From Azospirillum fermentarium (lineage in GTDB: Bacteria > Pseudomonadota > Alphaproteobacteria > Azospirillales > Azospirillaceae), in assembly GCF_025961205.1 (NCBI RefSeq), contig NZ_JAOQNH010000002.1, forward strand, positions 960,208-1,024,207: a stretch of DNA of 64,000 bases, written 5' to 3'. The notes beneath the pieces were generated by a model. It did not search any database. It was not told where the DNA came from and was given only the letters and a program-made list of their open reading frames with translations. Within the stretch, counting starts at the first letter, position 1, and each line of letters opens with the position of its first letter. Below are positions 59,771 to 64,000 of this stretch, piece by piece. Both the position numbers and the translations under genes were made by a program.

Positions 59771-60883
59771 ATGACCACCGCCCCCCATCCGCTGCGCTTC
59801 GTCGGTTTCGTCGGAAATCACAACTCGTCGGAAATCATCCCCCGCCAGGGGCCGGTGGTTGACCGCGACTATATCGAGGCAACCGCCAAGGCCCACGAAT
59901 ACGGCGGCTTCGACGCGGTGCTTCAGGCGTTCCATTCCGACGCCCCCGACAGCCTGCAGGTCAGCCAGCACATCACCAGCGTCACCGAGCGGCTGAACGT
60001 GCTGATCGCCCACCGTCCGGGGTTCCAGGCGCCGACCATCCTGGCCCGCCAGTTCGCCACGCTGGACCAGTTGAGCCGCGGGCGCACCGCCATCAACGTC
60101 ATCACCGGGGCCGAGCGCGCCGAACTGGCCCGCGACGGCAACACGCTGGAGGACAAGGACGACCGCTACGCCCGCACGTCGGAATTCCTCGACATCGTGC
60201 GCGCCGAATGGACCAGCCAGACGCCGTTCGACTATCAGGGCCGCTTCTATCAGGTGGAACAGGGCTTCTCCCTGGTGAAGCCGTACCGCGAGAGCGGCAT
60301 CCCGGTGTGGATCGCCGGTGCCTCGCAGGCGGCCATCGACGTGGCCGGGCGCCACGCCGACACCTTCGCCCTGTGGGGTGAAACCCACGATCAGGTGCGC
60401 GAACTGCTGAGCCGCGTGCGCGCCGCGGCGGTCAGGAACAACCGCCCGGTCCCGGCCTTCAGCCTGTCGCTGCGCCCGGTCCTGGCCGACACCGAAGAGG
60501 CGGCGTGGGCCAAGGCCGACGCCATCTATGAAAAGGCCAAGGCATTGTTGGACAAGACCGGCTTCCGCCGCGGCGACCTGCCCAACAACGAAGGGGCGCG
60601 CCGCCTGTTGTCCATCGCCGACCAGGGTCACCGCCACGACACGCGTCTGTGGACCGCCATCGCCGGCCTGACCGGGGCCAAGGGCAACTCCACCTCTCTG
60701 GTCGGCACGCCGGATCAGGTGGCCGATGCGCTGCTGGATTATTACGACCTGGGCGTCACCACCTTCCTGATCCGCGGCTTCGACCCGCTGCCGGATTCCA
60801 TCACCTATGGCCGCGAACTTCTGCCGCGGGTGCGCCAGTTGGTGGCGGAGCGGGAACGCGCCCGCGCCGTGGCGGCGGAGTAA
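59771..60883 (+). CDS. LLM-class flavin monooxygenase, SsuD-like
   Basis: 370 residues. Luciferase-like TIM barrel: FVGFVGNHNSSEIIPRQGPV, AHRPGFQAPTILARQFATLD, RTAINVITGAERAELARDGN, and FLIRGFDPLPDSITYGRELL. Alkanesulfonate monooxygenase SsuD uses FMNH2 and O2 to split C-S bonds and release sulfite. Adjacent to an SsuA-like binding protein. A flavin reductase (SsuE) is not seen in the window. Substrate range may differ from E. coli SsuD. Confidence 0.88.
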   Translation: MTTAPHPLRFVGFVGNHNSSEIIPRQGPVVDRDYIEATAKAHEYGGFDAVLQAFHSDAPDSLQVSQHITSVTERLNVLIAHRPGFQAPTILARQFATLDQLSRGRTAINVITGAERAELARDGNTLEDKDDRYARTSEFLDIVRAEWTSQTPFDYQGRFYQVEQGFSLVKPYRESGIPVWIAGASQAAIDVAGRHADTFALWGETHDQVRELLSRVRAAAVRNNRPVPAFSLSLRPVLADTEEAAWAKADAIYEKAKALLDKTGFRRGDLPNNEGARRLLSIADQGHRHDTRLWTAIAGLTGAKGNSTSLVGTPDQVADALLDYYDLGVTTFLIRGFDPLPDSITYGRELLPRVRQLVAERERARAVAAE

Positions 60884-60888
60884 CCGGC

Positions 60889-61902
60889 ATGACCGGGACC
60901 ACGGCAGCCACGGGGGCCGGAGCGGCGGGGGTGCCGGCGCGCCCGCCGGTCATCCTCAACCACCTGGGTCCGGTGGTGGGTGCGCGTCTGGCCGCCCACT
61001 GGTCCCGGCCCACGGTGATCGCGCGTGACGAGGCCCAGCCCCCCTGGGTGGTCCCGCGGGGGGTGGACGTGCTGCTGACCCGCCCGCTGATCGGGTGGGA
61101 CGCCGCACCGGACACCCCGCCCGCCGGCTGGCTGGGCGATCTGCGCTGGATTCAGTCGGCCTCCACCGGCATCGATTTCTATCCCCGCTGGCTCTACGAC
61201 GGGCCGCACCGGGCGTCGGTGCCGGTCACCTGCGCCCGCGGGGTGTCGGCGGTTCCCATCGCCGAATACGTGCTGGCCGCGGTGCTGCTGTTCGAAAAGC
61301 GGCTCGACACCATCCGGGTCCGCGGGCCGCAGGATTGGACGAAAAGCACGCTGGGCGGGCTGACCGGCAAGCGGCTGGGGCTGGTGGGCTATGGCGCCAT
61401 CGGGCGCGCGGTGGCCGAACGGGCCGCGGCTTTCGGCCTGCAGGTCGGAGCCGTGCGCCGCACCGGCTGGACCACGCCCGAACCGGGTGTGGAGCCGTTC
61501 GAGCGGCTGGCCGATCTGGTGGCGGCGTCCGACCATCTGGTGCTGGCCCTGCCGCTGACCGACGATTCCCGCGGGCTGATCGGAGCCGATCTGCTGGCGC
61601 GGGCCAAGCCGGGGCAGCACATCGTCAACATCGCCCGCGGCGCCCTGCTGGACCAAGATGCGTTGCTGGCCGCCGTTGAGGCCGGGCGCATCGCCGGGGC
61701 CACGCTGGACGTGACCGAGCCGGAACCGCTGCCCGCCGGCCATCCCTTTTACAGCCACCCCGCCATCCGGCTGACGCCGCACGTGTCGTTCTCCGGCCCG
61801 GCGGTGGAAGCCCGGCTGGCCGACACGATCCTCACCAACCTCGACGCCTATGCCAGCGGCCGCCCCCTGCACGACCGGGTGGACGCGGCCACCGGCTATT
61901 GA
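60889..61902 (+). CDS. D-isomer 2-hydroxyacid dehydrogenase
   Basis: 337 residues from ATG 60889, 5 bp after the monooxygenase stop. C-terminal Rossmann domain with GKRLGLVGYGAIGRAVAERA (NAD motif), and catalytic region VNIARGALLDQDALLAAVEA and EPLPAGHPFYSHPAIRLTPH with His; Glu in the LDVTEPEPL loop. Reduces or oxidises a 2-hydroxy/2-keto acid. In this cluster it may act on a carbon backbone left after desulfonation, such as a sulfolactate-type acid. Confidence 0.86.
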   Translation: MTGTTAATGAGAAGVPARPPVILNHLGPVVGARLAAHWSRPTVIARDEAQPPWVVPRGVDVLLTRPLIGWDAAPDTPPAGWLGDLRWIQSASTGIDFYPRWLYDGPHRASVPVTCARGVSAVPIAEYVLAAVLLFEKRLDTIRVRGPQDWTKSTLGGLTGKRLGLVGYGAIGRAVAERAAAFGLQVGAVRRTGWTTPEPGVEPFERLADLVAASDHLVLALPLTDDSRGLIGADLLARAKPGQHIVNIARGALLDQDALLAAVEAGRIAGATLDVTEPEPLPAGHPFYSHPAIRLTPHVSFSGPAVEARLADTILTNLDAYASGRPLHDRVDAATGY

Positions 61903-61932
61903 CCCTTTTCCCACACGGGGAGTTCCGTTCCC

Positions 61933-62718
61933 ATGAACCAGATCAGCCCGCGCCCCAGCACGTTCTGGCCGCCGGTCACCCATGCCCCCCGCACGAGCAT
62001 CGCGGAGGAGCGGCTGCACCGAAAGCAGCGGCTGGCCGCCACCTTCCGCCTGTTCGGCCATTACGGCTTCGACCAGGGGCTGGCCGGGCACGTCACCGTG
62101 CGCGACCCGGAATTCCACGACCGTTTCTGGATCAACCCGCTGGGCCAGCATTTCCGCACCATCCGGGTGTCGGACCTGCATCTGGTGGACATCGACGGGA
62201 ATGTGCTGCACGGCGACCGCGCGATCAATCAGGCGGGCTTCACCATCCATTCGGCCATCCACCGGGCACGCCCCGACGCGGTGGCCGCCGCCCACACCCA
62301 TTCCACCTATGGCAAGGCGTGGTCGGCGCTGGGCCGCCCGCTGGACCCCATCAGCCAGGACGCCGCCGCGTTCTATGAGGACCAGGTGATCTTCGACCCC
62401 TATTCCGGCGTGGTGCTGCAGGAGGCGGAGGGCCGCCGTCTGGTGGAAGCGCTGGGGGACCGGAAGCTCGCCATCCTGAAGAACCACGGCCTGCTGACCG
62501 TCGGCCCGACCATCGAGGCGGCGGCGTGGTGGTACATCACCGCCGACAACGCCGCGCACACGCAACTGCTGGCCGAGGCCGCCGGCACGCCGCAGCCCAT
62601 GGATCATGCGACGGCGCAACTGACCCGCTCCCAGGTCGGCACGCAGGAGGGCGGGGCCTACAACTTCCACCCCTTGTGGGAATGGATCACCGCCGCCGAA
62701 CCCGACCTGCTGGATTGA
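61933..62718 (+). CDS. Class II aldolase/adducin-family protein
   Basis: 261 residues from ATG 61933. Aldolase_II features: FDQGLAGHVTVRDPEFHDRF, zinc histidines in VAAAHTHSTYGKAWSAL and LAILKNHGLLTVGPTIEAAA. Could cleave or decarboxylate a phosphorylated or hydroxy-acid substrate. Same operon as the dehydrogenase (30-bp gap). Substrate not evident. Confidence 0.87.
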   Translation: MNQISPRPSTFWPPVTHAPRTSIAEERLHRKQRLAATFRLFGHYGFDQGLAGHVTVRDPEFHDRFWINPLGQHFRTIRVSDLHLVDIDGNVLHGDRAINQAGFTIHSAIHRARPDAVAAAHTHSTYGKAWSALGRPLDPISQDAAAFYEDQVIFDPYSGVVLQEAEGRRLVEALGDRKLAILKNHGLLTVGPTIEAAAWWYITADNAAHTQLLAEAAGTPQPMDHATAQLTRSQVGTQEGGAYNFHPLWEWITAAEPDLLD

Positions 62719-62791
62719 TTGCCGACCGATGTTGTCCCCTCTCCCGCCCCGGGGAGAGGGCTATCCCATACCCTTGCCGAAAGCCGCCGTC

Positions 62792-63784
62792 ATGACCGAC
62801 CGTCTTTTGCCGTCCCTGTCCCGCCGCCGCGTCCTTGCCGCCGGTGCGGCAATCCTGGCCGCCCCCGCCGTCCTGCGCGGGCGGGCGCTGGCCGCCGAGC
62901 CGCTGCGCCTGTCGTGGAACGCCGGGGCGGTCTGTCTGGCCGCCGTGCCGCTGGCGCTGAAGAACAACACCTTCCAGAAGCACGGGCTGGAGGTGGAGTT
63001 GATCAACTTCACCGGCTCCACCGACCAATTGCTGGAGGCCATCGCCACCCGCAAGGCCGATGCCGGCGTGGGCATGGCGCTGCGCTGGCTCAAACCCCTG
63101 GAACAGGGGTTCGACGTCAAGATCTCCGCCGGCATTCACGGCGGCTGCATGCGGCTTTTGGGATCGAAGGCGGCGGGGGTCAACACGCTGCTGGACCTGC
63201 GCGGCCGGACGGTGGGCGTCACCGACATGGCCAGCCCGTCCAAGAACTTCTTCTCCATCCTCCTGACCAAGCAGGGCATCGACCCGGTGAAGGAGGTGGA
63301 GTGGCGGCAATACCCCGGCGACCTCCTGGGGCTGGCGGTGGAAAAGGGCGAGATCCAGGCGCTGGCCGACGGCGACCCGCTGATCTGGCGCCACACCAAG
63401 AATCCCGAACTGGTGGAGATCACCAACAACGTCTGCGGTGAATTCGCCACCCGCACCTGCTGCCTGATCGGGGTGCGCGGCAGCCTGCTGCGCGACAACC
63501 CGGCGGCGGCCAAGGGCCTGACCACCGCGCTGATCGAGGCGCAGCACGCGGTTTATGCCGACCCGGTGGCGGCGGCGGAGGCCTATGCCCCCTATGCCCC
63601 CAAATTCCCGGTCGAGGAGCTGGCCGCCATGCTGCGCAGCCACGCCCACAACGTGACCCCGGTCGGCAACGACCTGCGCCAGCAACTGGCCCTTTATGTG
63701 GACGAGCTGAAAAGCGTGTCGGTGATCAAGCCGCACATCGACAGCGCCAAGTTCGCCGGGAAGATCACCGTCGATCTGGCTTGA
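62792..63784 (+). CDS. ABC substrate-binding protein, sulfonate type (Tat-type signal)
   Basis: 330 residues from ATG 62792. Signal with twin arginines (SRRRVLAAGAAILAAPAVLR). Mature: LRLSWNAGAVCLAAVPLALK, VELINFTGSTDQLLEAIATR, KADAGVGMALRWLKPL and GVTDMASPSKNFFSILLTKQ, SsuA/NMT1-like. Third such binding protein in the cluster; distinct from the others in its cysteines (CLAAV; EITNNVCGEFATRTCCLIGV). Likely a different ligand. Confidence 0.84.
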   Translation: MTDRLLPSLSRRRVLAAGAAILAAPAVLRGRALAAEPLRLSWNAGAVCLAAVPLALKNNTFQKHGLEVELINFTGSTDQLLEAIATRKADAGVGMALRWLKPLEQGFDVKISAGIHGGCMRLLGSKAAGVNTLLDLRGRTVGVTDMASPSKNFFSILLTKQGIDPVKEVEWRQYPGDLLGLAVEKGEIQALADGDPLIWRHTKNPELVEITNNVCGEFATRTCCLIGVRGSLLRDNPAAAKGLTTALIEAQHAVYADPVAAAEAYAPYAPKFPVEELAAMLRSHAHNVTPVGNDLRQQLALYVDELKSVSVIKPHIDSAKFAGKITVDLA

Positions 63785-63828
63785 TCCGCCCCGTTTCCCG
63801 GTTCCCTCTCCTTCATGGACTCACCCCC

Positions 63829-64000
63829 ATGCCCTTCGATCAAGCCCCCTCCCCCACCGTGGATGACGCGCTGCTGGCGCGGCTGACGGCGGATTTCGCA
63901 GCGCGGGCCGCCGAGCACGACGCCGAGGCCAGCTTTCCGTTCGAAAACTTCGCCGCCCTGCACGAAGCCGGGCTGCTGGGGCTGGTGGACCCGCCGTCGG
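63829..64000 (+). CDS. Acyl-CoA-dehydrogenase-like protein, N-terminal part
   Basis: Starts at ATG 63829 and runs off the window after 57 codons. LTADFAARAAEHDAEASFPF, then ENFAALHEAGLLGLVDPPS, resembles the N-terminal helical domain of flavin-dependent acyl-CoA dehydrogenase/DszC/SfnB-type monooxygenases that accompany sulfonate and dimethyl-sulfone clusters. Only the N-domain is visible; the subgroup is uncertain. Confidence 0.65.
   Translation, partial: MPFDQAPSPTVDDALLARLTADFAARAAEHDAEASFPFENFAALHEAGLLGLVDPPS

Noticed and set aside
1..64000. tRNA, rRNA, IS elements, integrases
   Set aside because: I looked for characteristic cloverleaf ends, transposase or recombinase motifs and found none; small RNAs cannot be excluded by eye.

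Overview
The window is high-GC (roughly two thirds G+C), densely packed alphaproteobacterial chromosome. Alphaproteobacterial FlaF, the proA-nadD-rsfS-rlmH order, an R-body (RebB) protein, many ABC systems and a two-component style with hybrid kinases suggest Rhodospirillales, most likely Azospirillum or a close relative. That placement is inference from gene content; no 16S rRNA or tRNA gene was found.

1-3.7 kb is the end of a flagellar hook operon (flgE end, flgK, an oversized flgL). 3.8-8.1 kb is a minus-strand signalling block: two periplasmic proteins of the sulfite-oxidase fold without the cofactor cysteine, a hybrid histidine kinase with a C-terminal Hpt domain, and a response regulator. 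8.6-15.2 kb holds flaF, an envelope pair (heptosyltransferase-like gene, lptF), a GT2 glycosyltransferase, and the housekeeping run proA-nadD-rsfS-rlmH with overlapping ends.

15.4-28 kb is accessory DNA with lower-GC tracts. It holds two members (A and B) of an unrecognised protein family, a SLATT-type membrane protein, a decayed TPR remnant, a LysR/PNPOx/GST group, an orphan Phd-like antitoxin, a cation:proton antiporter and a possible roadblock-fold protein. Between 21.3 and 25.3 kb lies the most unusual locus, a five-gene minus-strand operon. In transcription order it encodes (i) a 55-residue peptide with four VESDPYHG-type repeats ending HHGG-VPSAE, (ii) a 97-residue protein with two cysteines, (iii) a JAMM/JAB metalloprotease, (iv) a ThiF/E1-like adenylyltransferase and (v) a ClpB-D2-like AAA+ ATPase. 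The N-terminal domain of the ATPase is an ungapped copy of the 97-residue protein without its cysteines. It looks like a ubiquitin-like conjugation or peptide-modification system whose smallest gene would be missed by routine calling.

28-37.5 kb carries DUF1178, a GntR regulator and O-methyltransferase separated by four 13-bp palindromes at exact 24-bp spacing, a CDF-like protein lacking its usual acidic residues, a GNAT, an SDR, pyruvate formate-lyase with its activase, CstA and an orphan RebB.

37.6 kb to the end is mainly sulfur acquisition: a methionine-type ABC transporter with two MetQ paralogs, a 2OG-Fe(II) oxygenase with an O-acetylhomoserine sulfhydrylase-like enzyme, an FAD/NAD(P) protein, regulators and an exporter. 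It ends in a long plus-strand cluster with an acyl-CoA ligase-like protein, a nitroreductase, an SsuBC-like ABC transporter, a cysteine-dioxygenase-like protein, a four-rhodanese protein, three sulfonate-type binding proteins, a TauD-like dioxygenase, an SsuD-like flavin monooxygenase, a 2-hydroxyacid dehydrogenase, a class II aldolase and the start of an acyl-CoA-dehydrogenase-like gene. Together these would import organosulfur compounds, release sulfite or sulfide and feed methionine/cysteine synthesis. AT-rich palindromes mark its likely control regions.
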